Shown here: piece after piece, positions 36,797 to 46,546 of the stretch | How positions within the stretch are numbered: position 1 is the first letter of the stretch | Layout of the letters: each line of letters begins with the position of its first letter | Source of the DNA: Prosthecomicrobium pneumaticum | Lineage (GTDB): Bacteria; Pseudomonadota; Alphaproteobacteria; Rhizobiales; Kaistiaceae | Assembly (NCBI RefSeq): GCF_014199915.1 | Contig: NZ_JACHOO010000002.1 | Span: 350,756-414,755 of the forward strand | Direction: 5' to 3' | DNA length: 64,000 nucleotides | Program-made: the position numbers and the translations under genes | Notes under the pieces: model-generated | The model's database searches: none | What the model was told of the DNA's origin: nothing | Seen by the model: only the letters and a program-made list of their open reading frames with translations

Positions 36797-37282
36797 TCAG
36801 AGCAGAGCGAGGATCGCCGCGGCGCCCGAGCCGGTGACGCTGCCCGGCGAGTCCTCGACATTGAGCGCGGTCACGACACCGTCCTCGACGATCATCGCAT
36901 AACGCTGCGAGCGGACGCCCATGCCGGCCGCGGTCAGGTCGCGGTCGAGGCCGACCGCCTGCGTGAAGACCGCCGAACCGTCGGCGAGGAAGGTGATCTT
37001 GCCCGCCGCGCCCGTCGCCTCGGCCCAGGCCTTCATGACGTGGTGGTCGTTGACCGACACGACGGCGATCTCGTCGACGCCCTTCGCGCGGATCGCCTCG
37101 GCCTGCTCGACATAGCCCGGCAGGTGGTTGCGGTGGCAGGTCGGCGTGAAGGCGCCGGGAACGGCGAACAGCACGACCTTGCGGCCGGCGAAGATCTCGC
37201 CGGTCGTGCGGTCGGCGAAGCCCTCGGGCGTCGCGACCTTGAAGCTGGCGTCGGGCAGGCGGTCGCCGACCGTGATCGTCAT
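36797..37282 (-). CDS. Peroxiredoxin (Prx5 type, single cysteine)
   Basis: A 161-residue thiol peroxidase. The peroxidatic Cys49 is in PGAFTPTCHRNHLPGY, the signature of the Prx5 subfamily; it is the only cysteine in the protein, so the resolving thiol must come from glutathione, glutaredoxin or another partner. Start at 37282 (MTITVGDRLP) follows GGAG; the frame extends 21 codons further. Length is typical. It probably reduces H2O2 or alkyl hydroperoxides in the cytoplasm. Confidence 0.93.
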   Translation of the reverse strand: MTITVGDRLPDASFKVATPEGFADRTTGEIFAGRKVVLFAVPGAFTPTCHRNHLPGYVEQAEAIRAKGVDEIAVVSVNDHHVMKAWAEATGAAGKITFLADGSAVFTQAVGLDRDLTAAGMGVRSQRYAMIVEDGVVTALNVEDSPGSVTGSGAAAILALL

Positions 37283-37352
37283 GATGCGCTCCGGATGGAG
37301 AGGGAAAGGCCGGCGGAGACTAGGGCGGCGGAACGGCGCTGCCAAGGGGACG

Positions 37353-38195
37353 TCACCGGGGGCGATCCTCGAGGACGAGGCCGTCGAGCGGGACCGCCTG
37401 CTCGATCGCGCTGTCCCCCGCCACGACCGTGAAGCGGAAGGCCGCGCCGGGCGCCGGCTGCGGGGTGGCCGACCGGTCGACCGTGAAGCGATAGGTGGCC
37501 GTGCCGTCGGTCGCGGAGACGCGCTGCGGGGGCGACGGATACCAGCCGGCGGGCGCCTCGACGAATACTTCCGTTCCTTGCGGCGCGGGGGTTTCGAGCG
37601 TCAGCTCGAAGCCCGTCTCCTTCTCGGCGCCCCCGAGACCGGCGACGTCGCGGACGGCGAACCGGCCGGGCGCGGGCGGCCCCGGCAGGCGCGCCCGCGC
37701 CGCGCCGACGAGCGCCGCGGCATTCGGATCGGACAGGCCGGGCGGCACGTCGAGTGTCGCGTCGAGCCGCACCGGCAGGCAGATCTCGGCGCAGACGCCG
37801 AGATCGACCGCCGCCTTGACACGGACCGGCACTCCGGCCTCGGGGATCGCCGCGGCGAAGGGCAGCGCCACGGCGCCCTCATAGACATTGCTGACCGCAA
37901 AGCCGTCGTCGAACCGGCGCGGCGGCGGGAAAGCGATCTCGGCCGCATCGAGATTGGCGGAGGCGGAGAAATCGAAGCGCGGCGCCATGCCGGCGTCGCC
38001 GGGGTCGCGCCAATAGGTGTGCCAGCCGGCGTCGAGCGCGATCTCGATCACGCCGTCGATCCGGCCGTCGGCGGTCGGCGTGGCGACGAGACGCAGCCGG
38101 ACGTGATCGGCGGCAACCCAGGCGCCGGTCGCGGCGTTGGCCGGCGGGGCCGCCGCTGCGAAGGCGGCGAAAAGGATCGGAAGGGCACGCTTCAT
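37353..38195 (-). CDS. Periplasmic DsbD N-terminal-domain-like protein
   Basis: A 280-residue secreted protein with a signal peptide ([21 protein letters not shown]). The body matches the DsbC/DsbD-like interchange domain: [15 protein letters not shown] and the redox pair in [12 protein letters not shown]. Full DsbD continues into eight membrane helices and a thioredoxin domain, which are absent here and not encoded nearby; the electron donor would have to be a separate CcdA-type protein. Start at 38195 is set by the signal peptide. It is 70 bp from the peroxiredoxin on the same strand. Confidence 0.85.
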   Translation of the reverse strand: MKRALPILFAAFAAAAPPANAATGAWVAADHVRLRLVATPTADGRIDGVIEIALDAGWHTYWRDPGDAGMAPRFDFSASANLDAAEIAFPPPRRFDDGFAVSNVYEGAVALPFAAAIPEAGVPVRVKAAVDLGVCAEICLPVRLDATLDVPPGLSDPNAAALVGAARARLPGPPAPGRFAVRDVAGLGGAEKETGFELTLETPAPQGTEVFVEAPAGWYPSPPQRVSATDGTATYRFTVDRSATPQPAPGAAFRFTVVAGDSAIEQAVPLDGLVLEDRPR

Positions 38196-38288
38196 GAGCG
38201 CGGGACGATATCGGCGGCCTCGGGCAAAGGCGAGGCCGGCGGGCACGCCGGCCGACCACTTCTCCGTGAGCCGCAGGGTCCGCCCGCC

Positions 38289-38317
38289 CTTTCCTTCTTC
38301 CGACCCCGTGCTAGACT
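38289..38317 (+). promoter_or_regulatory. Candidate promoter of yqgE
   Basis: CTTTCC at 38289-38294, 17-bp spacer, TAGACT at 38312-38317. The transcription start would lie a few bases before the ATG at 38326, implying a very short leader. Confidence 0.4.
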
Positions 38318-38325
38318 CGATCGCC

Positions 38326-38940
38326 ATGAAGCCGCGCGCGCACAGCCTCGACACGTCGGATCGGCCCTTTCTCGACGGGCACTTCCTGATCGCCATGCCG
38401 GGCATGACGGACGATCGTTTCGCCCGTTCGGTGGTCTATGTCTGTGCCCATTCCTCGGAAGGCGCGATGGGCATCGTCATCAACCAGCGCGCCCCGCAGC
38501 TGACCTTCCACGACCTCCTCGTCCAGCTCGACATCATCCCAGAGACCCCGGAAATCCGCCTGCCCTCCGTCGCCTCGCGGATGATCGTGCAGCGCGGCGG
38601 CCCGGTCGAGACCGGCCGCGGCTTCGTGCTCCATTCGACGGATTACTTCGTCGAGAATTCGACCCTGCCGATCGACGATCACGTCTCGCTCACCGCTACC
38701 CTCGAGGTGCTGAAGGCGCTCGCCGTCGGCTCCGGCCCGGCGAGCGCCATGCTGGCGCTCGGCTATGCCGGCTGGGCCCCCGGCCAGCTCGAAAGCGAGA
38801 TCCAGGCGAATGGCTGGCTGCACTGTACGGCCGAGCCGGATCTGATCTTCGATCCCGATCTCGACGCGAAATATGAGCGGGCGCTCGCGCTTCTCGGTGT
38901 GCGGCCCGGCATGCTGTCGGGCGAAGCCGGGCACGCCTGA
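38326..38940 (+). CDS. YqgE/AlgH-family (UPF0301) protein
   Basis: A 204-residue cytoplasmic protein of a widely conserved family without an established biochemical role. Family features: [40 protein letters not shown] (quoted in part, GAMGIVINQ), [16 protein letters not shown] and [15 protein letters not shown]. No ribosome binding site is obvious, which matches the short-leader promoter. Convergent with surf1, 6 bp apart. Confidence 0.92.
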   Translation: MKPRAHSLDTSDRPFLDGHFLIAMPGMTDDRFARSVVYVCAHSSEGAMGIVINQRAPQLTFHDLLVQLDIIPETPEIRLPSVASRMIVQRGGPVETGRGFVLHSTDYFVENSTLPIDDHVSLTATLEVLKALAVGSGPASAMLALGYAGWAPGQLESEIQANGWLHCTAEPDLIFDPDLDAKYERALALLGVRPGMLSGEAGHA

Positions 38941-38946
38941 GGCGCG

Positions 38947-39705
38947 TCAGCGCGGACCGGCCTCGCGCAACCGGGCGCGCGCCCAGACGACGAACACGGC
39001 CGCGAGGCCGATCGCCAGGGCGAACCAGGTGATCGCGTAATTGAGGTGGTTGTTGGCGAAGGTCACGCGGGTCTCGCCGCCCTGCGGCAGCCCGCCGGGA
39101 TTGGGCGTCGCATCCGCCTCGATCGTATAGGGCGCGAGGTCGGCCGCGGGAAGCCCGGCGGCAGCGCCGAAGCGCGCCGGCTCGCGATAGAACCACTCGT
39201 TCTTGGCGCCGTCGCCGGAGGGCCGCAGCAGGCTCCAGGGTGTCTCCGGCTTGCGCAGCAGCCCGGTGATGGTGATGCGGCCCTCGACCTGCCCCTCGCG
39301 GCGCGTCGAGGGATCGCGCCGGTCGTCCGGCACGAAGCCGCGATCGACATAGACCCACCACCCCTGATCGGTCTTCAGGGGCACGTAGACCATCCAGCCG
39401 ACGCCGCCATAGGCTCCGCCTTCGGGCTCGCTCACCGTGGCGTAGAGGTGCGTCTCGGCCGGGTAGTGGAAGGTGCCGGAGATCGTCACCGGCGTGTAAT
39501 CGACCGCACCGAGATCGAGGGCCGGCCAGGTTTCCGGCCCCGGCGCCGCGATCGGCGCGGCGCCGATGCGGGCGTTGACCTGCGCGATCAGCGCCTCCTT
39601 CCAGGCGAGCCGCTCGATCTGCCAGATGCCGAGGCCGAGGAGGATCGCGACGCCGATGAGAGCGGCAATGCCCGGCGCGATCAGCCGGCGGGTCGGGGAA
39701 GCCAT
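38947..39705 (-). CDS. SURF1-family cytochrome oxidase assembly protein
   Basis: A 252-residue inner-membrane protein with one helix at each end (about residues 10-27 and 222-242) and a periplasmic domain between, as in Surf1. Seen: LGIWQIERLAWKEALI, GGVGWMVYVPL, VYVDRGFVPDDRRDP and NNHLNYAITWFALA. Surf1 aids heme a insertion into subunit I. Last gene of the oxidase cluster; the DUF983 gene often found between ctaE and surf1 in relatives is absent. Confidence 0.94.
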   Translation of the reverse strand: MASPTRRLIAPGIAALIGVAILLGLGIWQIERLAWKEALIAQVNARIGAAPIAAPGPETWPALDLGAVDYTPVTISGTFHYPAETHLYATVSEPEGGAYGGVGWMVYVPLKTDQGWWVYVDRGFVPDDRRDPSTRREGQVEGRITITGLLRKPETPWSLLRPSGDGAKNEWFYREPARFGAAAGLPAADLAPYTIEADATPNPGGLPQGGETRVTFANNHLNYAITWFALAIGLAAVFVVWARARLREAGPR

Positions 39706-39763
39706 GGCCGCTCGATCGAAAGGAGAGGAACGGCCGCGCCGGGGTGGCGCGGCCGGAACAGCG

Positions 39764-40648
39764 TCAGCCGTGCACCGGAGCGCCCCAGCCGCCCCAGATG
39801 TAGATGGCGAAGAACAGGAACAGCCACACCACGTCGACGAAGTGCCAGTACCAGGCCGCCGCCTCGAAGCCGAAATGGGCCTTCGGGGTGAAATGGCCGG
39901 CCATCGCCCGGAACAGGCAGACGATCAGGAACAGCGTGCCGATGATGACGTGGAAGCCGTGGAAGCCGGTCGCCATGAAGAAGGTGGCGCCATAGATGTT
40001 GCCGGCATCCGGGCCGTAGGGACCGTCGACCGGACCGCCAAAGGCGAAGGGCGCGTGCAGATACTCGATCGCCTGCACCACCGAGAAGATCAGGCCGAGC
40101 GCGACGGTGCAGACGAGGCCCCATTTCAGGCCCTCACGGTCGTCGTGCAGCAGCGCGTGATGCGCCCAGGTGATGGTCGTGCCCGAGGTGAGCAGGATCA
40201 GCGTGTTGAGGAGCGGCAGGTGCCAGGGGTCGAACACCTCGAAGCCCTGCGGCGGCCAGTGCCCGCCGGTGAACGCGGCGCGGGCGACCTGATGCGCCTC
40301 GTTCGGGAAGAGGCTCGCATCGAAGAACGCCCAGAACCAGGCGACGAAGAACATCACCTCCGAGGCGATGAACAGGATCATGCCGTAGCGCAGGTGCAGC
40401 TGGACGACGGGCGTATGATCGCCCTTCTGGCCTTCCTTGATGACGTCCCGCCACCACACGAACATGGTGTAGAGGACGACCAGGACGCCCGGCACCATCC
40501 ACCACGGGCTCGCGCCGTGCATGTACTGGATCGCCGCCACCGCCAGCAGGAAGGCGCCGAGCGAAGCGAGGAACGGCCACGGGCTCGGGTCGACGAGATG
40601 GTAGTCGTGGTTCTTGCCGTGTGCGTGGACGGCGTGGGCCTCGGCCAT
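39764..40648 (-). CDS. ctaE: Cytochrome c oxidase subunit III
   Basis: A 294-residue seven-helix subunit of the aa3-type oxidase. Seen: HDYHLVDPSPWPFLAS, WWRDVIKEGQKGDHT, FIASEVMFFVAWFWAFFDAS (in part), GFHGFHVIIGT and YWHFVDVVWLFLF. Start at 40648 has GGGGGAG upstream. It stabilises subunit I and proton uptake. Lies between ctaG and surf1. Confidence 0.97.
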   Translation of the reverse strand: MAEAHAVHAHGKNHDYHLVDPSPWPFLASLGAFLLAVAAIQYMHGASPWWMVPGVLVVLYTMFVWWRDVIKEGQKGDHTPVVQLHLRYGMILFIASEVMFFVAWFWAFFDASLFPNEAHQVARAAFTGGHWPPQGFEVFDPWHLPLLNTLILLTSGTTITWAHHALLHDDREGLKWGLVCTVALGLIFSVVQAIEYLHAPFAFGGPVDGPYGPDAGNIYGATFFMATGFHGFHVIIGTLFLIVCLFRAMAGHFTPKAHFGFEAAAWYWHFVDVVWLFLFFAIYIWGGWGAPVHG

Positions 40649-40665
40649 GGCGGCTCCCCCTATGC

Positions 40666-41241
40666 TCAGAGCGGGCTCTTCGTAGCCGGGACGGCAGCGA
40701 GCGGCTTGACCGTCGCGCCGTCTTCGGCGGGGAAGAAGGTGTAGGAAAGGGTGATGGTATCGACGTAGCGCAGTTCCGGATCCGACGCCATCGCCGGATC
40801 GACGAAGAAGGTGACGGCCATGTCCTGTTTCTCGCCGGCGGCGAGGTGCTGCTCGTTGAAGCAGAAACAGGCGATCTTGTTGAAATACTGCCCGGCAATG
40901 CCCGGTGTCACATTGAAGACGGCCGTGGCGGCGCTCGGCGCACCGGAGCGGTTGGCGACCGCATAATGGATCTCGCGGATCTCGCCGAGCTTCACCTCGA
41001 CCTCGCGGTCGACCGGGCGGAAGCTCCATTCGAGGCCATTGCCGATATTGGCGTCGAACCGGACCCGGACGGTCCGGTCGAGCACCTTGCCCGGCCCGGC
41101 TTCGGCGCGCTGCGTGGTGCCGCCATAGCCCGTGACCTTGCAGAACAGATTGTAGAGCGGCACGGAGGCGAAGGCGGCGCCGAGCATGGCGCCGGCGAAG
41201 ACCACGCAGGCCGCGGCGGTCATTCCGACCTTCGACTTCAT
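40666..41241 (-). CDS. ctaG: Cytochrome c oxidase copper chaperone CtaG/Cox11
   Basis: A 191-residue protein with one N-terminal helix (about residues 8-28) and a periplasmic beta domain that delivers copper to CuB of subunit I. Copper-binding motif CFCFNEQ is intact, preceded by YFNKIA; PLYNLFCKVTGYGG at the helix end carries the third conserved cysteine. It lies between the 51-aa membrane protein gene and ctaE, the standard order. Confidence 0.97.
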   Translation of the reverse strand: MKSKVGMTAAACVVFAGAMLGAAFASVPLYNLFCKVTGYGGTTQRAEAGPGKVLDRTVRVRFDANIGNGLEWSFRPVDREVEVKLGEIREIHYAVANRSGAPSAATAVFNVTPGIAGQYFNKIACFCFNEQHLAAGEKQDMAVTFFVDPAMASDPELRYVDTITLSYTFFPAEDGATVKPLAAVPATKSPL

Positions 41242-41250
41242 CCGCCCCTC

Positions 41251-41406
41251 CTAGATCACGCGGCTGGCGACATTGCCGCCCATCTTGACGATCGTCATCG
41301 CGAAGAAGAGCACGACCAGGCCGGCGAGCACCCAGGCGATGGCTATCGAGCGGGCGCGGCGGCGGCGCAGTTCTTCCTCGGTGAGCTTGCGACCTTCCTC
41401 GGCCAT
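41251..41406 (-). CDS. Small single-helix protein of the oxidase cluster (CoxF-like)
   Basis: A 51-residue protein, too short for most gene callers: a charged start (EEGRKLTEEELRRRRARS), one membrane helix (about residues 22-40) and a short tail. Its place between ctaB and ctaG, 2 bp after ctaB, is where the small CoxF-type protein is found in rhizobia. Role in the oxidase unknown; possibly an assembly or minor subunit. Confidence 0.82.
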   Translation of the reverse strand: MAEEGRKLTEEELRRRRARSIAIAWVLAGLVVLFFAMTIVKMGGNVASRVI

Positions 41407-41408
41407 GG

Positions 41409-42341
41409 TCAGACCATCCATCCGAAGAGCGCAGCGAGCCGATCGACGAGCAGGAGCGCGAAGACGAGGAAGAGGTAGACGATCGAGAAGGCGAACAGCC
41501 GCTTCGCGGCGGCGAAGCGTGGGTCCGCGTCGCCCGCACGCCAGACGCGATAGGCGTGATGCACGAACACCGCGCCGAGCGCCGCAGTCGCGACGCCATA
41601 GGCCGGCGAGGCGAAGCCGAACAGCGCCGGGGTCACGCCGAGCGGGGCGAGCACCAGCGAATAGAGGAGGATCTGCCGGCGGGTCGCCGCCGCGCCGGCG
41701 ACGTTCGGCAGCATCGGCACGCCGGCGCGGCCGTAATCGTCCGACTTGAAGAGCGCCAGCGCCCAGAAATGCGGCGGCGTCCACATGAAGATGATGAGAA
41801 AGAGGAGGATCGGCTCGAGCGACACCGAGCCGGTCACCGAGGCCCAGCCGATCACCGGCGGCAGCGCGCCGGCGGCGCCGCCGATGACGATATTCTGCGG
41901 CGTCGAGCGCTTCAGCCACATCGTATAGACGACGGCATAGAAGAAGATGGTGAAGGCGAGCAGCGCGCCGGCGACGGCATTGACGAAGAGGCCGAGCAGC
42001 ACGACCGAGAAGGCGGCGAGCGTCAGGCCGAAGGCGAGCGCCTCCCCCGGCGCGACGCGGCCGGCCGGCACAGGCCGGCTCGCGGTGCGGCGCATCAGCC
42101 GGTCGATATCGGCGTCATACCACATGTTGAGCGCGCCCGAGGCGCCCGCCCCCACCGCGATGCAGAGCAGCGCGGTGAAGGCCATCACAGGGTGAATGCT
42201 CCCCGGCGCCGCGACCAGACCGACGAAGGCGGTGAAGATGACGAGCGACATCACCCGCGGCTTCAAGAGCGCGATGAAATCGGACGGCGTGGCGAGATGG
42301 CTCGCCGTCCCTTCGATGTCGCGGAACTCCACGTCGGACAT
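41409..42341 (-). CDS. ctaB: Protoheme IX farnesyltransferase (heme O synthase)
   Basis: A 310-residue UbiA-family prenyltransferase with about eight to nine helices, converting heme b to heme o for the oxidase. The prenyl-diphosphate motif [21 protein letters not shown] (key residues N-x3-D-x3-D) and the second aspartate-containing loop [14 protein letters not shown] are intact. Start at 42341 follows GAAAGGCGACC, a sequence that is duplicated upstream (42377-42391). A larger frame to 43001 overlaps ctaD and is spurious. Confidence 0.96.
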   Translation of the reverse strand: MSDVEFRDIEGTASHLATPSDFIALLKPRVMSLVIFTAFVGLVAAPGSIHPVMAFTALLCIAVGAGASGALNMWYDADIDRLMRRTASRPVPAGRVAPGEALAFGLTLAAFSVVLLGLFVNAVAGALLAFTIFFYAVVYTMWLKRSTPQNIVIGGAAGALPPVIGWASVTGSVSLEPILLFLIIFMWTPPHFWALALFKSDDYGRAGVPMLPNVAGAAATRRQILLYSLVLAPLGVTPALFGFASPAYGVATAALGAVFVHHAYRVWRAGDADPRFAAAKRLFAFSIVYLFLVFALLLVDRLAALFGWMV

Positions 42342-42414
42342 GGTCGCCTTTCGAGGGGGCCGGTTTCCCGGCCCCTTGGTCGCCTTTCGAGAGTGGGGCC
42401 GGTTTCCCGGCCCC
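42341..42414 (-). repeat. Tandem duplication of hairpin plus ribosome-binding segment
   Basis: The 15-base segment CTCGAAAGGCGACCA (minus strand) occurs at 42355-42341, ending in the ctaB ATG, and again at 42391-42377, ending in AAG. Each is preceded by the same palindrome, GGGGCCGGTTTCCCGGCCCC on the plus strand, at 42356-42375 and 42395-42414. The ctaD-ctaB mRNA thus has two identical hairpins, the proximal one abutting the ribosome binding site. Confidence 0.9.
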
Positions 42415-42424
42415 GTCGTCACGT

Positions 42425-44122
<1,698 letters not shown>

Positions 44123-45034
44123 TCAGCGCGCGGCGACGTCGACGGCCTTGGCGCCGTCCTCGGTCTTCATGTCCGCGAGCAGCTGATAGGCGCTCTTGAG
44201 ATCGGTCTGCGCCGCCGCCAGCCACGCGTCGTACTGCGCCTGCGGCACGATGCGGATGGCGATCGGCATGAAAGCGTGGTCGCGGCCGCACAGTTCGGAG
44301 CACTGGCCGTAATAGACGCCCTCACGGTCGGCCCGGAACCAGGCCGAGTTGAGCCGGCCCGGAATGGCGTCGATCTTCACGCCGAAGGCCGGCATCGCGA
44401 AAGAATGGATGACATCGGCGCCGATCACCTGCAGATCGACGACGACGCCGACCGGCAGCACGACCTGATTGTCGACCGCGAGGAGCCGCGGCTGGGTCGC
44501 CGGATCGGTGCGGTCGGCATCCGACAGCATGCGCGATTCGAAGCTGACCGGCTCGGCGCCCTCCTGCGTCGGGGCGTATTCATAGCCCCAGTACCACTGA
44601 TAGCCGGTCGCCTTCAGGTGAACGACGCGATCCTTGGCCGGATCGAAGCCGGGGATGATGCGCGCCGGGTCTTCCTGCGCGAAGAGGAGCGAGAAGGAGG
44701 GCACGGCGATGCCGATCAGGATCAGGATCGGCGCCACCGTCCAGACCACCTCGATCAGCGTGTTGTGCGAGGTGCGCGAGGGAGTCGGATTGGCGCGCGC
44801 ATTGAAGCGCACCATCACATAGAGCAGCAGGGCGAGCACGAACACCACGACCGCCGCCATGGTCAGCGTCAGCCCGGCATTGAAGCTCTCGATCCGCGCC
44901 ATGATCGGCGAGGCGGCCTCCTGGTGCCAGACTTCCCATTGCCGCGGCTGGTCGGCCCAAGCCGCAGCCGGCAGCATGGTCAGCGCGCCGACGGCGGCAA
45001 GCTTGCCCGAGAAATGCGCGATCGCCTTCGCCAC
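44123..45034 (-). CDS. ctaC: Cytochrome c oxidase subunit II
   Basis: A 303-residue subunit with a cleaved signal (ends AWA-DQ), two membrane helices (about 60-80 and 100-120) and a periplasmic cupredoxin domain. CuA ligands are in HSFAMPAFGVK and YYGQCSELCGRDHAFMP; the aromatic electron-entry region is GYQWYWGYEY. I chose the GTG at 45034 with AAGGAG 7 bp upstream; a frame reaching 45283 adds unlikely sequence. A TATACT element at 45119-45114 (minus) may be the promoter -10. No heme-c domain, so not caa3. Confidence 0.95.
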   Translation of the reverse strand: MAKAIAHFSGKLAAVGALTMLPAAAWADQPRQWEVWHQEAASPIMARIESFNAGLTLTMAAVVVFVLALLLYVMVRFNARANPTPSRTSHNTLIEVVWTVAPILILIGIAVPSFSLLFAQEDPARIIPGFDPAKDRVVHLKATGYQWYWGYEYAPTQEGAEPVSFESRMLSDADRTDPATQPRLLAVDNQVVLPVGVVVDLQVIGADVIHSFAMPAFGVKIDAIPGRLNSAWFRADREGVYYGQCSELCGRDHAFMPIAIRIVPQAQYDAWLAAAQTDLKSAYQLLADMKTEDGAKAVDVAAR

Positions 45035-45315
45035 GTCCCACTCCTTGTCGTCGGCCGCCGCAGCGCCTCGCGCGCTCCCCTCCGACGGCCCCGTTTGCGC
45101 CTTTTTCCAGCCCAGTATAGGCCGAGAAGGCCCGCCGGCCATGCGACTTTTTCGTTTCGCGCACGGTCTTCGAGCGTCCGGATCGCCCTTTGCCACAGAG
45201 GCCTTTGCCGAGCAACGGTGGAACATGCGAAGACATGCGGCAAATCGCTGCCGCCGCCTCGATGCGGCCGCGCGGCGGAGCATGATGATCGTTTCGGTGA
45301 CCGAGGAGCCGTCCC

Positions 45316-45837
45316 GTGTCCTTTGAGCTCAAGTTCCCGCGCCGGATCGCCCTCCGGCTCGCCGCCCTCGCCCTCGCCGCGACGGGTCTCGCCGCGCCGG
45401 CAGCGGCGCAGGGCGTCGTCAAGGCCGTGCACGGCGACTGGGAGGTGCGCTGCGACACGCCCGCCGGCGCGCAGAACGAGGTCTGCTCGATGATGCAGTT
45501 CGTCACGGCCGAGGATCGGGACAATGTCGGCCTTTCGGTGATCGTGCTGAAGACGGCCGACAAGAAGGCCCGCATCATGCGCGTGCTGGCGCCGCTCGGC
45601 GTGCTGCTGCCGTCGGGCCTCGCGCTCAAGATCGACACGAGCGACATGGGCCGCGCCGGCTTCGTGCGCTGCCTGCCGGACGGCTGCCTCGCCGAGGTCA
45701 TCCTCGACGATCAGCTGATCCAGAAGCTGCGCGACGGCAAGACGGCGACCTTCATCATCTTCCAGACGCCGGAAGAGGGCATCGGCATCCCGATCTCGCT
45801 CAACGGCTTCGGCCCGAGCTTCGATTCGCTGCCATGA
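45316..45837 (+). CDS. Invasion-associated locus B (IalB) family protein
   Basis: A 173-residue secreted protein: signal peptide cut near AAAQG, then the IalB domain with HGDWEVRCDTP, CSMMQFVTAEDRDNVGLSVIV (in part), APLGVLLPSGLALKID and cysteines in RCLPDGCLAEV. GTG start after GAGGAG. IalB was named in Bartonella for a role in erythrocyte entry, but relatives are common in free-living Hyphomicrobiales with unknown function. Divergent from ctaC. Confidence 0.9.
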   Translation: MSFELKFPRRIALRLAALALAATGLAAPAAAQGVVKAVHGDWEVRCDTPAGAQNEVCSMMQFVTAEDRDNVGLSVIVLKTADKKARIMRVLAPLGVLLPSGLALKIDTSDMGRAGFVRCLPDGCLAEVILDDQLIQKLRDGKTATFIIFQTPEEGIGIPISLNGFGPSFDSLP

Positions 45838-45896
45838 CCTCTTCCGATCGGAAGCCGGCAGCGTCATATTGGAGCAACGGAAGAGAGGGTTTCGCG

Positions 45897-46178
45897 ATGC
45901 CCGATGCGCCGTTCACCTTCCTCGTCGACGACGATCTCAAGCGCGCTTTCGCCGAAGTGGCGGCGGCCCGTGATCGCAGCGGCCCGCAGATGCTGCGCGA
46001 CTTCATGCGCGACGTGGTCGATCAGAGCCGCGCCGATCATGATGATTGGTTCCGGACCGAGGTCGATAGGGGTATCCAGGCCGCCGATACAGCCGGCGCA
46101 GCGGCGCTGTCGCAGGCGGATGTCGAGGCGCGCTGGCGGAGCCGCCGCGCCGATCTCCTGAAGCCCGACGGTGACTGA
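45897..46178 (+). CDS. Antitoxin of a ParE-type toxin-antitoxin pair
   Basis: A 93-residue protein with a ribbon-helix-helix-like N-terminus (FTFLVDDDLKRAFAEVAAARDRSGPQML, quoted in part) and an acidic/alanine-rich C-terminus typical of toxin-binding tails. Start at 45897 has GAAGAGAGGG upstream; an in-frame ATG at 45834 overlaps the ialB stop but adds a non-conserved extension. Its stop overlaps the toxin start by 8 bp. It would neutralise the toxin and repress the promoter. Confidence 0.8.
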   Translation: MPDAPFTFLVDDDLKRAFAEVAAARDRSGPQMLRDFMRDVVDQSRADHDDWFRTEVDRGIQAADTAGAAALSQADVEARWRSRRADLLKPDGD

Positions 46179-46467
46179 TCGGCCCGTCGTCTGGACGGTC
46201 CTGGCCGAGATGGACCTCGCCGATCAGATCGCCCATATCGCGCTCGACAGCCCCGCCTCGGCTGTCACAGTCGGCGATGCGATCGTAACGGCGGCGGGTG
46301 CCCTCGCCGCGATGCCGCACCAGGGGCGTGCGGGACGAATCGCCGGGACGCGCGAGCTGATCGTCCCGCATACGCCCCACATCATCGTCTATCGCGCCGC
46401 CGCGGAACGGATCACGATCCTTCGCGTCCTTCACGGCGCGCAACAATGGCCGCAGCGGCGCCGCTGA
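46171..46467 (+). CDS. RelE/ParE-family toxin
   Basis: A 98-residue small toxin. The family end-pattern is clear: RELIVPHTPHIIVYRAA, then ITILRVLHGAQQWP, as in ParE/RelE superfamily proteins; the N-terminal helix pair is AEMDLADQIAHIAL. GTG start overlapping the antitoxin gene. ParE toxins inhibit gyrase while RelE cuts mRNA at ribosomes; which applies cannot be told here. The pair sits between ialB and tldD. Confidence 0.87.
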   Translation: MTDRPVVWTVLAEMDLADQIAHIALDSPASAVTVGDAIVTAAGALAAMPHQGRAGRIAGTRELIVPHTPHIIVYRAAAERITILRVLHGAQQWPQRRR

Positions 46468-46546
46468 TCGATCACCGCACGCCGGTGCGAACCGGGCCGC
46501 GACGCACTATCTTCGGGCCAGCACGCCACGGAAGGACCCTTCGCTC

